From Pseudomonas hefeiensis (lineage in GTDB: Bacteria > Pseudomonadota > Gammaproteobacteria > Pseudomonadales > Pseudomonadaceae): a stretch of DNA of 64,000 nucleotides. Made by a program: the position numbers and the translations under genes. Location: NCBI RefSeq assembly GCF_030687835.1, contig NZ_CP117449.1, positions 3,658,001 to 3,722,000 on the forward strand. Direction: 5' to 3'. Position 1 is the first letter of the stretch. Each line of letters begins with the position of its first letter. Below the pieces are notes generated by a model. It had not been told where the DNA came from. It made no database searches and saw only the letters and a program-made list of their open reading frames with translations. Below are positions 1 through 8,439 of this stretch, piece by piece.

Positions 1-113
1 CAGGCTTGCAAACGGCCGCGTTGCAGACACACCCCACTTACAGCCGTTTGAAAAACTCCCTCGTGTCCCCGGTCGCTATTCACGACCGGGCCCTCACCCC
101 AAGGAGCCTTCTC

Positions 114-779
114 ATGCCTGCTTCCACGTTTCGTTTCCAGGGCTGGTCGCTGTTCAGCCTGCTCGCCGCCCTGGTGCTGTTGATGACCGCACTGACCCTG
201 GCGCTCAACCCGGACCTGACCGAGGGTGTGCGCAGCGCCATCCGCGCCACGGCCCGCTCATCCTTCGCCCTGTTTCTGCTGGCCTTCACCGCCTCGGCGT
301 TCGCCGTGCTGGTGCCGTCGCCCCTGAGCCGGGCCCTGGTCCGCGAGCGACGTTTCATCGGCTTGGCCTTCGCGTTTTCCCATCTGGTGCACGCCGTGCT
401 GATCTACAGCTACGGCCAGCTCAACCCCGAGTTCTGGCCGGGTCGCACCACCCTTGGCAATGTCCCCGGCTCCGTCGGCTACGTGTTCATCCTGCTGCTG
501 GCCCTGACCTCCTTCAAAAGCACCACGCGCCTGATTGGCGCCAAAGCCTGGAAATGCCTGCACGTCAGCGGCATGTGGGTGCTGGTGGCGATCTTTGCTT
601 ACTCCAACTTCAAGCGCATCCCCATGAGTGCCTGGTACGTGTTGCCCTTCGGCCTGACCTGCGCCGCCATCGCGATCCGTCTGGTGGGCAAGCTCGCCCA
701 GGCCAACTCGCGCCGAAAGAATTCCTCCCCGTTGGATCGCGCAGCAGCCGCTCCGGTTGCCACTGACAAACCGAACTGA
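114..779 (+). CDS. Ferric-reductase-like transmembrane protein
   Basis: A 221-residue, very hydrophobic protein with about six membrane segments. It resembles the ferric reductase-like/YedZ(MsrQ)-type haem-binding membrane domain: histidines lie in helices around FSHLVHAV and [10 protein letters not shown], as expected for b-type haem ligands. The ATG at 114 is preceded by AAGGAG; the reading frame stays open upstream to position 6, but that part has no ribosome binding site. It is followed after 17 bp by a DoxX gene on the same strand, so the two are probably co-transcribed, and together they face the metallophore-RiPP genes across a REP hairpin. Inference: it moves electrons across the inner membrane, perhaps to a periplasmic metal or haem partner. 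The family assignment is by pattern only. Confidence 0.7.
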   Translation: MPASTFRFQGWSLFSLLAALVLLMTALTLALNPDLTEGVRSAIRATARSSFALFLLAFTASAFAVLVPSPLSRALVRERRFIGLAFAFSHLVHAVLIYSYGQLNPEFWPGRTTLGNVPGSVGYVFILLLALTSFKSTTRLIGAKAWKCLHVSGMWVLVAIFAYSNFKRIPMSAWYVLPFGLTCAAIAIRLVGKLAQANSRRKNSSPLDRAAAAPVATDKPN

Positions 780-796
780 GCCCCGGGAGATCGATC

Positions 797-1294
797 ATGT
801 CTGCAGATGTTTTGAAAGGCCTGCGCATAACGCTCGAACAGGCCGGGACATGGCTCGGGCCATTGGGCCTGCGCCTGTTCCTGGCCTGGGAGTTTTTTGA
901 ATCCGGGCGGGAGAAATGGCAGGGCGAAAACTGGTTTGCCCAAATCCAGGCGGCATTCCCCTTCCCCTTCAACCACCTGCCGGCCAGTTGGAACTGGGAA
1001 TTGTCGATGTGGGCCGAACTGCTCTGCGCCATCGCCCTGCTGATGGGCCTGGGCACCCGCCTTTCGGCGCTGGTGTTGATGGTGGTCACAGTCGTCGCCA
1101 CCGCTGCCGTGCACTGGCCGGCGGATTGGTCAACCTTGAGTGAACTGGCCCAGGGGTATGCCATCACCAATAAAGGCCACGGCAACTTCAAACTGCCGTT
1201 GATCTATCTGGTGGCGTTGTTGCCGTTGGTGTTGCAGGGGGCCGGGAAGTTGAGTGTGGATGCTGTGCTGAAGATCGGCCTGCACCGCCAATAG
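797..1294 (+). CDS. DoxX family membrane protein (HvfX-like)
   Basis: A 165-residue inner-membrane protein with four predicted helices and the DoxX hallmarks: an early [12 protein letters not shown] helix and a middle helix [22 protein letters not shown] lies just before the ATG. DoxX proteins are regular companions of MNIO/DUF692 RiPP maturation genes (HvfX in Haemophilus, and a DoxX member in bufferin loci). Here it is not in the same operon but converges on hvfC, and it shares a transcription unit with the ferric-reductase-like gene upstream. Inference: it serves the adjacent metallophore system, either in export or in redox support. The DoxX call is firm; the link to the RiPP rests on neighbourhood. 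Confidence 0.8.
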   Translation: MSADVLKGLRITLEQAGTWLGPLGLRLFLAWEFFESGREKWQGENWFAQIQAAFPFPFNHLPASWNWELSMWAELLCAIALLMGLGTRLSALVLMVVTVVATAAVHWPADWSTLSELAQGYAITNKGHGNFKLPLIYLVALLPLVLQGAGKLSVDAVLKIGLHRQ

Positions 1295-1313
1295 TGCAAT
1301 TGGCGCATAACCT

Positions 1314-1402
1314 TGTGGGAGCGGGCTTGATCGCGAAGGCGGTGTGTCAGTCGACTTAGTTTTGACTGACACACCGCCTTCGCGAGCAAGCCCGCTCCCA
1401 CA
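1314..1402. repeat. REP/BIME inverted pair between convergent genes
   Basis: Two inverted Pseudomonas REP arms beginning TGTGGGAGCGGGCTTG and ending CAAGCCCGCTCCCACA enclose an almost perfectly paired centre (GGCGGTGTGTCAGTC and its complement). It sits between the DoxX gene (+) and hvfC (-) and can act as a shared terminator or mRNA stabiliser. Confidence 0.9.
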
Positions 1403-1427
1403 GGTGTTGGCATTTCAAGTGGGCGGA

Positions 1428-2177
1428 TTACGGCTGCACCCCGACAACCCCTTCCCTGTGCATCTGGCGCAACAACATCACCGCGCTGTCCATGAATTCG
1501 CTTGAATCCACCCCCGCCTCCCGTGCCAGCGCCAACAACTGATCGCGCCCAGCCAACCCGGGAAACTGCCCGATACGCTGCAACAGCCGCCAGGCCAACG
1601 GACTGAGCTCAGAAAAGCGCACCGCAAACCCAGGCGTTCGCCGCACCAGCAGCAGCGTCGGTTGCGGCGGTGGCGTCGATGGCTGGTAGCCGGGCGCCAG
1701 GCGATGGACCGGCCAGAGGTACGCCAGCGGCCAGGCCAAAGGTGAAACACGCAAAGACCGATCGAGCAATGCTGCCTCGTCACTGGCCGGCAGCGACTCG
1801 ACTTGCGCTTGCAGCAGCGCCATTTCGACCCACTCGTAGTGAGCCAGCTCGGCCATGAACGCCGGTTCGTCAGGCGACTGCCGGGCCGCGAGATAGCCCA
1901 CGAACTCCCCGGCAATGTCTGCGAAGCGCGGTGCGAGGCAACGATGCTCACGCAGGAAACGGCGTACGCAGACCCGCCAAGCCTCCGGCCCCAGCACGCT
2001 CACCAACACCGGAAAAGTGCCGCTGAGCAACCCACGCATGTTCTCGAAAATCAGGTCGCGATATACCTGCGCCCGGGCCACGTCCATGCCGGGCGGAATC
2101 GGGCAGTGATCAGGGTCACGCAGGTAGCGGGTCAACGCCTGTTGCTGTTGCTGCAGCGTCTGCATGATTTCAGCCAT
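1428..2177 (-). CDS. hvfC: HvfC/BufC-type RiPP maturation partner (DUF2063)
   Basis: A 249-residue protein with the N-terminal DUF2063 pattern: a glutamine-rich helix, then [20 protein letters not shown] and [20 protein letters not shown]. These proteins pair with the multinuclear iron oxidase (MNIO, DUF692) and help recruit the precursor peptide. The ATG at 2177 overlaps the stop of the DUF692 gene by 8 bp, which indicates translational coupling; the frame is open further upstream, but only inside hvfB. The C-terminal half ends with a winged-helix-like stretch ([15 protein letters not shown]), typical for the family. It is the last gene of the operon and is followed by the REP pair. Confidence 0.85.
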   Translation of the reverse strand: MAEIMQTLQQQQQALTRYLRDPDHCPIPPGMDVARAQVYRDLIFENMRGLLSGTFPVLVSVLGPEAWRVCVRRFLREHRCLAPRFADIAGEFVGYLAARQSPDEPAFMAELAHYEWVEMALLQAQVESLPASDEAALLDRSLRVSPLAWPLAYLWPVHRLAPGYQPSTPPPQPTLLLVRRTPGFAVRFSELSPLAWRLLQRIGQFPGLAGRDQLLALAREAGVDSSEFMDSAVMLLRQMHREGVVGVQP

Positions 2178-3057
2178 GGGGCACCGCCTGCCCTGGGTCG
2201 GCCTGATGTTGCAATTGGCGCAGGGTCTGCAGTTCGGCGGCCAGCACGGCGTAGGGCGGGAAATTGAAGTCCCGTTCGAGCAAGGTCGGCTGGATACCGA
2301 AACGTGCGTAGGCCTGGGCCAGCAACACCCAGACCACCGGTTTGACTGGCGCACCATGGCTGTCGATTTTCAAGGTATCGGACTCGTCGTAATGCCCGGC
2401 CACGTGCATGCCCACCACCCGCCCAGGCTCAAGGCCGGCCAGGAATGCCTGGGGGTCGAAGCCGTGATTGACCGAGTTGACGTAGACGTTGTTGACGTCC
2501 AGCAGCAGGTCGCAATCGGCTTCGTGCAAGACCGCGCGGGTGAATTCCAGCTCCGTCATGTCTTGTTGCGGTGCGGCGTAATAGGAAACGTTCTCCACGG
2601 CCAGGCGCCGCCCCAGAACGTCCTGGGCCTGCCGGATCCGTGCCGCCACGTGATGCACCGCTTCCTCGGTAAAGGGCAACGGCAGCAAGTCATACAAGTG
2701 CCCTTCATCGCCGCAGTAGCTCAGGTGCTCGCTGTACATCGGTACGTTGAAGCGTTCCAGGAAATCGCGCACCTGCGTCAGAAACGCCAGGTCCAGTGGC
2801 GCCGGCCCGCCCAGAGACAACGACAGGCCATGGCACGACAACGGATAGCGTTCGGCCAGCCAATGCAAAGCGGCGCCGTGAGCGCCGCCAATGCCGATCC
2901 AGTTTTCCGGGGCCACTTCAAGAAAGTCGAAATCCCCGGCGGGCGCCTCGCGCAGGTCATCGAGCAAGGCGCGGCGCAGGCCCAGGCCTACCGAGGGTTT
3001 GGAAATTGAGGGTGTGGACAGTATGGCGCGGCCTTTCAGGCCTGAATGTTGAGGCAT
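2170..3057 (-). CDS. hvfB: MNIO-family RiPP maturase (DUF692, HvfB/BufB)
   Basis: A 295-residue TIM-barrel protein of the DUF692 multinuclear non-haem iron oxidase family. Family signatures appear in order: [15 protein letters not shown] beta strand (here [13 protein letters not shown]), [56 protein letters not shown] and DSHGAPV; their His, Glu, Asp and Asn side chains are the usual iron ligands. Known members convert cysteines of EGKCG-type precursors to copper-binding oxazolone/thioamide or thiooxazole groups. The ATG at 3057 has AAGGAG eight bases upstream. It lies 168 bp downstream of the precursor gene, with a hairpin in between, and overlaps hvfC. The family is certain; the exact modification made here is inferred. 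Confidence 0.92.
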   Translation of the reverse strand: MPQHSGLKGRAILSTPSISKPSVGLGLRRALLDDLREAPAGDFDFLEVAPENWIGIGGAHGAALHWLAERYPLSCHGLSLSLGGPAPLDLAFLTQVRDFLERFNVPMYSEHLSYCGDEGHLYDLLPLPFTEEAVHHVAARIRQAQDVLGRRLAVENVSYYAAPQQDMTELEFTRAVLHEADCDLLLDVNNVYVNSVNHGFDPQAFLAGLEPGRVVGMHVAGHYDESDTLKIDSHGAPVKPVVWVLLAQAYARFGIQPTLLERDFNFPPYAVLAAELQTLRQLQHQADPGQAVPHG

Positions 3058-3129
3058 GGCACATCTCCTTGGGGTAAGAGATGGGAAGCCTTGAAGGACG
3101 ATTGCCAATCAGTCTGTAAGAACCAAACC

Positions 3130-3160
3130 CTGTGGCCAGGGAGCGGCTCCCTCGCCACAG
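3130..3160. repeat. Intercistronic hairpin between precursor and maturase
   Basis: CTGTGGCCAGGGAG pairs with CTCCCTCGCCACAG around a CGG loop, with one offset. It lies between the precursor stop (3226) and the hvfB start (3057). There is no T-run, so it is more likely an RNA-stability or attenuation element than a full terminator. Confidence 0.65.
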
Positions 3161-3225
3161 TTGTTCGCGCAACAGGGCATCGCTGTGACTGGCGCCCGCC
3201 CCATCAGGCTTCCCACCGGTGAAAG

Positions 3226-3612
3226 TCAGGACTCGATAGCCGCCCCACACTTGCCCTCGCCGCATTTGCCTTCGGCGCCCTTGGCCTGGCCTGCCAGGTA
3301 TTTCTCGGCTTCAGGCAACGAGATGCCGCCGTCATGGTTGGCGTCGATCTTGTCGTACTCAGCCGCGCGCTCTGGCGCCGCCGCGATGAACTCGTCGCGC
3401 GAAACCTTGCCGTCGTGGTTGGTATCGGTCTTGGCAAATTTATCTTCGCCGCACTTGCCCTCAGCGGGTTTCTTCACCGTATCGGCCGCCGCCAGGGTGT
3501 AGCCCTGGGCCAGGTCGTTCATGGTCAATGCCGAGGCTGCGGTGGAAAGGCCAAGGCCGCCAACCAGGGCCAAACCGAGTGCAAGAGAGGAATTGCTGGA
3601 GAAGTTGAGCAT
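3226..3612 (-). CDS. EF-hand metallophore RiPP precursor (bufferin/HvfA-like)
   Basis: A 128-residue secreted protein. A Sec signal peptide (MLNFSSNSSLALGLALVGGL, cut near STAASA) is followed by a short linker, a first EGKCG motif, two canonical EF-hand loops (DTNHDGKVSRDE and DANHDGGISLPE) and a C-terminal tail EGKCGEGKCGAAIES. Repeated EGKCG motifs are the cysteine targets of DUF692 maturases in bufferins/HvfA, and the maturase pair lies directly downstream. The ATG at 3612 has GAGGAA at the right distance; the open frame upstream of it is non-coding. Inference: an exported metal-buffering peptide whose EF-hand core may bind Ca2+ or simply scaffold the modified ends. The EF-hand insertion is unusual compared with the DUF2282-type precursors I know. 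Confidence 0.85.
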   Translation of the reverse strand: MLNFSSNSSLALGLALVGGLGLSTAASALTMNDLAQGYTLAAADTVKKPAEGKCGEDKFAKTDTNHDGKVSRDEFIAAAPERAAEYDKIDANHDGGISLPEAEKYLAGQAKGAEGKCGEGKCGAAIES

Positions 3613-3694
3613 GGGGGTGTTCCTCGAAAGATCAAATATGCCAATCACCAGCACCGGGGATCGGTGCGGCTGGCTGGCGTAGTTAACCGTCGAT

Positions 3695-3773
3695 GTGTAT
3701 CCGGGCTGTGTCGCCAGCCGAGGTGAAGACAAGCAGGTGTATCCAGGCCGCTCTGATACACACTGGGATACAC
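3695..3773. promoter_or_regulatory. Repeated GTGTATCC octamers in divergent promoter
   Basis: The octamer GTGTATCC occurs at 3695-3702 and 3737-3744 in direct orientation, 42 bp apart, and in inverted orientation at 3766-3773, with a one-mismatch inverted copy (TGATACAC) at 3754-3761. The 277-bp region separates the EF-hand precursor (-) from the ThDP enzyme (+). The repeats look like operator half-sites, but the regulator is unknown. Confidence 0.5.
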
Positions 3774-3889
3774 GCCCACGTCGGGCCCGCCCGCGAAAAA
3801 ATCTAAACCTTGAACGGCCTGCGTCGGTCCAGTCCTGTATGACCGTCAACGCTGCAGACCTGCTGCGGCCGATTAAGCGAGGGACAGAC

Positions 3890-5689
3890 ATGACCATGAC
3901 CGTGGGTGACTTTCTGGTTGAACGCCTTTACCAATGGGGGGTTCGTCGCATTTATGGCTATCCGGGCGATGGCATTAACGGCGTTTTTGGTGCATTGAAC
4001 CGCGCCAATGGAAAAATCCGCTTCATCCAGGCGCGTCATGAGGAGATGGCGGCTTTCATGGCCTGCGCGCATGCCAAATTCACTGGCGAGCTAGGGGTGT
4101 GTATTGCCACCTCGGGGCCGGGCGCGTCTCACCTCATAACAGGCCTCTACGACGCCCGAATGGACCACATGCCCGTCCTTGCCATCAGCGGCCAGCAGGC
4201 CCGCGCCGCACTGGGCGGGCACTACCAACAGGAACTGGACCTGGTCAGCCTGTTCAAGGACGTCGCCGGGGCCTTCGTCCAGCAAGCCAGCGCACCGTCC
4301 CAAGTGCGCCATCTGATCGACCGCGCCGTGCGCACGGCGGTCGGCGAGCGTCGGGTCACGGCGCTGATTCTGCCCAATGACCTGCAGGACATGGAGTACA
4401 CAGCACCACCCCACAAGCACGGTACGGTCCATTCCGGCGTCGGCTACCGCAAACCCAAGGTCGTGCCCTATGAAGAGGATTTGCGCAAAGCTGCCGACGT
4501 CCTCAATGCGGGCAAGAAAGTCGCGATCCTGGTCGGCGCCGGCGCGCTGCAAGCCACCGATGAGGTGATTGCCATCGCCGAGAAACTGGGCGCCGGCGTG
4601 GCCAAGGCCCTGCTGGGCAAGGCTGCCGTGCCGGACGACCTGCCTTGGGTCACCGGCGCCATCGGCCTGCTGGGCACCGAGCCCAGCGACAAGCTGATGG
4701 CCGGCTGCGATACATTGCTAATGATCGGCTCCGGCTTCCCCTATGCCGAATTCCTGCCGCCCGAAGGCCAGGTCCGTGGGGTGCAGATTGACATTCAGCC
4801 GGACATGCTCAGCCTGCGTTACCCCATGGAGGTCAATCTGCAAGGTGACAGCACCGACACCCTGCAGGCCCTGCTGCCGCTGATCGAAGAAAAAACCGAT
4901 CGCGCCTGGCGCAAGAAAATCGAGCATTGGCGAGCGGACTGGGACAAAACCCTGGAAAACCGCGCCCTCGTGTCGGCCAAGCCCATCAACCCACAGCGGG
5001 TCACGTTCGAGCTGTCCCCCCGCTTGCCGGATCGCGCCATCATCACCTGCGATTCCGGGTCTTGCGCCAACTGGTTCGCCCGGGATATCAGGATTCGCCG
5101 CGGCATGATGTGTTCGTTGTCCGGTGGACTGGCATCCATGGGTGCCGCCGTGCCCTATGCCATCGCCGCGAAATTCTGCCACCCTGATCGACCGGTGGTC
5201 GCTCTGGTGGGAGATGGCGCGATGCAGATGAACAACATGGCCGAACTGATCACCGTCGCCAAATACTGGCGTACCTGGGCCAATGGCACCTGGATCTGCG
5301 CGGTATTCAACAACCAGGACCTGAACCAGGTGACTTGGGAACAGCGCGTGATGGAGGGCGATCCTAAATTCGAGGCATCCCAGAACATCCCTGACGTGCC
5401 CTACCACCAGTTCGCTGAATCCATTGGCCTGAAGGGCATCCTGGTGGAGCATGAAGACAATGTGGCTGCCGCCTGGGAGCAAGCGCTAGCTGCGGACCGT
5501 CCGGTGCTGATTGAGTTTCGGACCGATCCCGACGTGCCACCGTTGCCGCCACACATCAAGCTGGAACAGGCGAAGAAATTTGCCTCGACTTTGCTGCAAG
5601 GCGATCCGAACCAGCGCGGCATCGTTGTGCAGACCGCCAAACAGGTACTCAGCAACCTGCTGCCGGGTCATCGCCAAGACAAGGAGTGA
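3890..5689 (+). CDS. ThDP-dependent enzyme, pyruvate oxidase/acetolactate synthase-like
   Basis: A 599-residue protein of the POX/AHAS superfamily. The N-terminal PYR domain carries the catalytic glutamate in RHEEMAAFMA (about residue 51), a central FAD/nucleotide-type domain follows, and the C-terminal PP domain has the ThDP/Mg site, GDG at 441-443 and NNQDLNQVTWEQ about 30 residues later. It is closest in appearance to the YdaP-type 'thiamine pyrophosphate-requiring protein' (pyruvate oxidase-like) rather than to IlvB. The ATG at 3890 follows GCGAGGGA; the longer open frame starting at 3695 runs through the repeat-bearing promoter and is rejected. It stands alone and is divergent from the metallophore operon. 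Substrate not established. Confidence 0.82.
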   Translation: MTMTVGDFLVERLYQWGVRRIYGYPGDGINGVFGALNRANGKIRFIQARHEEMAAFMACAHAKFTGELGVCIATSGPGASHLITGLYDARMDHMPVLAISGQQARAALGGHYQQELDLVSLFKDVAGAFVQQASAPSQVRHLIDRAVRTAVGERRVTALILPNDLQDMEYTAPPHKHGTVHSGVGYRKPKVVPYEEDLRKAADVLNAGKKVAILVGAGALQATDEVIAIAEKLGAGVAKALLGKAAVPDDLPWVTGAIGLLGTEPSDKLMAGCDTLLMIGSGFPYAEFLPPEGQVRGVQIDIQPDMLSLRYPMEVNLQGDSTDTLQALLPLIEEKTDRAWRKKIEHWRADWDKTLENRALVSAKPINPQRVTFELSPRLPDRAIITCDSGSCANWFARDIRIRRGMMCSLSGGLASMGAAVPYAIAAKFCHPDRPVVALVGDGAMQMNNMAELITVAKYWRTWANGTWICAVFNNQDLNQVTWEQRVMEGDPKFEASQNIPDVPYHQFAESIGLKGILVEHEDNVAAAWEQALAADRPVLIEFRTDPDVPPLPPHIKLEQAKKFASTLLQGDPNQRGIVVQTAKQVLSNLLPGHRQDKE

Positions 5690-5800
5690 GGCGCCACCCT
5701 GAAACGGTCGTTTTGCCTGAAGGCCAATAGCCAGGCGCCTCTGCGCCGTGTCAGCTGTCGGATCGGTTAAGTTAATTGAGCCGACCGCCGATACAGAGAC

Positions 5801-8410
5801 GTGCGGGATATTTCGCGTTTAGCTGATGGCTTGTTTATGACTGAAGATGCTGGCAACGACTCCACCGTTTCGCCCCCAGGCCTGCCCAGCCAGAGCTTCA
5901 CCCGTCGCACCTTCCCGACCATCATGCTTCTGCTGTTTGTCATGTCAGCACTGGCGATCGCACTGTTGCTCAACATTACCGGGGCCCAGGATGAGCGCGC
6001 CCGTGAACAAAGCCAGTTTTTCGCCCAGCGCGCCATCGACGGTATTCGCGCCGGCATCGGACGGGACTTGAGTGACTATTCCAAGTGGAGCGACGCCTAC
6101 CGGCATCTGCACGTCGAAATGGATAAAGACTGGGCCTATGACCAGGAGAACGTCGGCAGCAGCGTTTTCGGGCTCTACGGCTACCAGGCGGTGTTTGTCA
6201 TTTCCCCGACAGGCAAAACCGTCTATTCGGTCATCAATGGCGATATGAGTGAGGTCGACGCCGGCACATGGCTGGCCGGTGACCTGCAAGCGCTGGCGAA
6301 GAAAGCCAGCGCCCCGCAGAACCGCGATGAAGTCATCGTCGAGCTGCTGCATCACGACGGCGCGCCCGCGTTCGTCGCCGCCTCGGCCCTCACCGTCGGC
6401 ACCGACGACAGCGTGCCCGAAATCCCGGGCCCACCCAGTTTGCTGCTGTTCGTGAAAGTCCTTGATGCCGCCTCTTTACAAAACCTGGCGCGGGACTTTG
6501 CCCTGCCGGGTGCCCACATCACCGATGCGCCGGAGCAGATCGGCACAGCCCGGATATCCCTTGACGGCCAGACCGAGGAGGCTTTGGCGTGGCGCCCGGA
6601 GACCCCTGGCAACGATCTGCGCAAGGCACTGCTGCCCTTGCTGGTCCTGGCGCTGCTGGTCCTGGCCATCCTGGCGCTGGCCGTGCTGCGCCATGCCCTG
6701 GTCATGCTTCGCGCCCAGGAGCGTCAATACGCCAGCCTGTTGGCCCACCGCAAGGCACTGGAACGTAGCGAAGAACGTTTCCGGGACATTGCCGAAGTGT
6801 CCTCCGACTGGTTATGGGAAGTGGATTCGACCGGGACGCTGACCTACCTGTCGGAACGTTTTGAACAAGTGACCGGCTTCAACCCCACCCAATGGCTGGG
6901 CAAGCCCCTGCACAGGCTGCTCCATCCCCACGGCGGCTCGATTTCGATTGCCCAATGGCTGCTCGGCGGAGCCAACAGCGACTCGGCGGCCCCGTTGTTA
7001 TGCGAGTACACCGCGCGCAATCAACGCATCCGCACTTGCAAGCTTTCGGTGCGGGCCATTGAAGCCGGTGCCCAGGGTTTTCGGGGCACCGCCACCGACA
7101 TCACCGAGGAGCTACGGGCGCTGGCCCAGATCAAGCACCTTTCCCTGCACGACCCGCTGACCGGGCTGGCCAATCGAAACCGCCTGTTTGATTGCCTCAG
7201 CGAACATCTGGACCCGGCCGATGGCGCACCGCTGGCGGTGCTGAACCTGGACATGGACCGGTTCAAGCCGGTCAACGACTCCCTGGGGCATGCCGTGGGC
7301 GACAAGGTGCTGCGGGAAGTGGCCCATATCCTTCAGCAAAACGTGCGCAGTTCCGACCTGGTGGCCCGTCTGGGCGGTGATGAGTTTGTCATCGTCATGC
7401 CCGATCCCGGCAGTGCCCAGGACCTGGAGCAACTCTGTGAACGCCTGATCGATTGCATGCAACGCCCCATGCACCTGGACGGCAATACCTTGTACCTGGG
7501 CGTGAGCATCGGTGTGGCCTGGTCGCAACCCGGTGACGAACGCGCCACTGAACTGTTGCGCCACGCGGACATCGCTTTGTATGCGGCCAAGGCGGCGGGT
7601 CGCAACACCTGGCGGGTCTATGAGGAGGCCATGGGCAACATGGCCCGCGACCGTCGGCGCTATGAGCAGCAACTGCGCGACGCCATGCAACACGAGCAAC
7701 TGGAGCTGCGTTACTTGCCTCGCTTCGATGTGTGCGCCGAACAACTGCACGGCTTCGAGGCCCAGACTTTCTGGCATCATCCCGAGAAAGGTGAACTGGG
7801 CGGAGCGGACTTCATTCCGATCGCCGAAACGTCTGGCCAGCTGGAAGAACTGGGAACCTGGATGTTGATCAACGTCTGTGAAGAAGCCGTGACCTGGCCC
7901 ACCGCTGTCAACGTTTCCATCGCGGTTTCGCCCAAGTGGTTCAGCAGCAGCTTCTTACTCAAACAGGTGCGAACGTCCCTTGAGACAAGCGGCCTGGCCC
8001 CCCACCGCCTGACCCTGGAAGTGGCTGAAGGGGTTCTGCTGAGCGACCATAAAACGGTCGCCAGTACCCTTCATGCGCTCAAGGACCTTGGCGTGCGCAT
8101 CAACATCGACAAGTTCGGCACCAGCATCGCCTCCCTTCGCGAGGTATTGAACCAGCCGTTCGATGGCATTCGCTTCGATCGCAACATCCTGGCTCAACTG
8201 GGCCTTGAGCATGATCAGGAAGGCGTCCTGGCGATGATCCGACTCAGCCGCAGCGTGGGGCTGATGGTCACCGCCGAAGGCATCGAGAACGCCCGGCAAT
8301 TCAGCCAGTTGCGCAGCGTGGCCTGCGACCACGTTCAAGGCCCCTACTTTGGCTCGGCCCTGGCCCGCTCGGAAATGGCCTCGTTCTTTACCACCCCCAG
8401 ATGGCTCTAA
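5801..8410 (+). CDS. Membrane CHASE4-like/PAS/GGDEF/degenerate-EAL protein
   Basis: An 869-residue c-di-GMP protein. One helix lies at about 38-60, a periplasmic CHASE4-like sensor follows to about 270, and a second helix lies at about 275-302. A PAS domain spans about 322-440, followed by GGDEF (RLGGDEF near 523-529, with an RSSD inhibitory site five residues before) and EAL. The GGDEF half looks active. The EAL half reads GFEAQ instead of EAL/EVL, IDKFGT instead of the DDFGT pair of metal-binding aspartates, and LEVAEGV instead of LEITES, so phosphodiesterase activity is doubtful. The start is uncertain: GTG at 5801 or ATG at 5837, neither with a good ribosome binding site. It is probably monocistronic. 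Confidence 0.88.
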   Translation: MRDISRLADGLFMTEDAGNDSTVSPPGLPSQSFTRRTFPTIMLLLFVMSALAIALLLNITGAQDERAREQSQFFAQRAIDGIRAGIGRDLSDYSKWSDAYRHLHVEMDKDWAYDQENVGSSVFGLYGYQAVFVISPTGKTVYSVINGDMSEVDAGTWLAGDLQALAKKASAPQNRDEVIVELLHHDGAPAFVAASALTVGTDDSVPEIPGPPSLLLFVKVLDAASLQNLARDFALPGAHITDAPEQIGTARISLDGQTEEALAWRPETPGNDLRKALLPLLVLALLVLAILALAVLRHALVMLRAQERQYASLLAHRKALERSEERFRDIAEVSSDWLWEVDSTGTLTYLSERFEQVTGFNPTQWLGKPLHRLLHPHGGSISIAQWLLGGANSDSAAPLLCEYTARNQRIRTCKLSVRAIEAGAQGFRGTATDITEELRALAQIKHLSLHDPLTGLANRNRLFDCLSEHLDPADGAPLAVLNLDMDRFKPVNDSLGHAVGDKVLREVAHILQQNVRSSDLVARLGGDEFVIVMPDPGSAQDLEQLCERLIDCMQRPMHLDGNTLYLGVSIGVAWSQPGDERATELLRHADIALYAAKAAGRNTWRVYEEAMGNMARDRRRYEQQLRDAMQHEQLELRYLPRFDVCAEQLHGFEAQTFWHHPEKGELGGADFIPIAETSGQLEELGTWMLINVCEEAVTWPTAVNVSIAVSPKWFSSSFLLKQVRTSLETSGLAPHRLTLEVAEGVLLSDHKTVASTLHALKDLGVRINIDKFGTSIASLREVLNQPFDGIRFDRNILAQLGLEHDQEGVLAMIRLSRSVGLMVTAEGIENARQFSQLRSVACDHVQGPYFGSALARSEMASFFTTPRWL

Positions 8411-8439
8411 AAAACTCGCCAGCGCAAGTCGTGCACGCG

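Noticed and set aside
3695..3889. N-terminal extension of the ThDP enzyme by 65 codons
   Set aside because: The extra part runs through the repeat-bearing promoter, is rich in Arg/Pro, and has no ribosome site; the family begins at MTMTVGDFLVERL.
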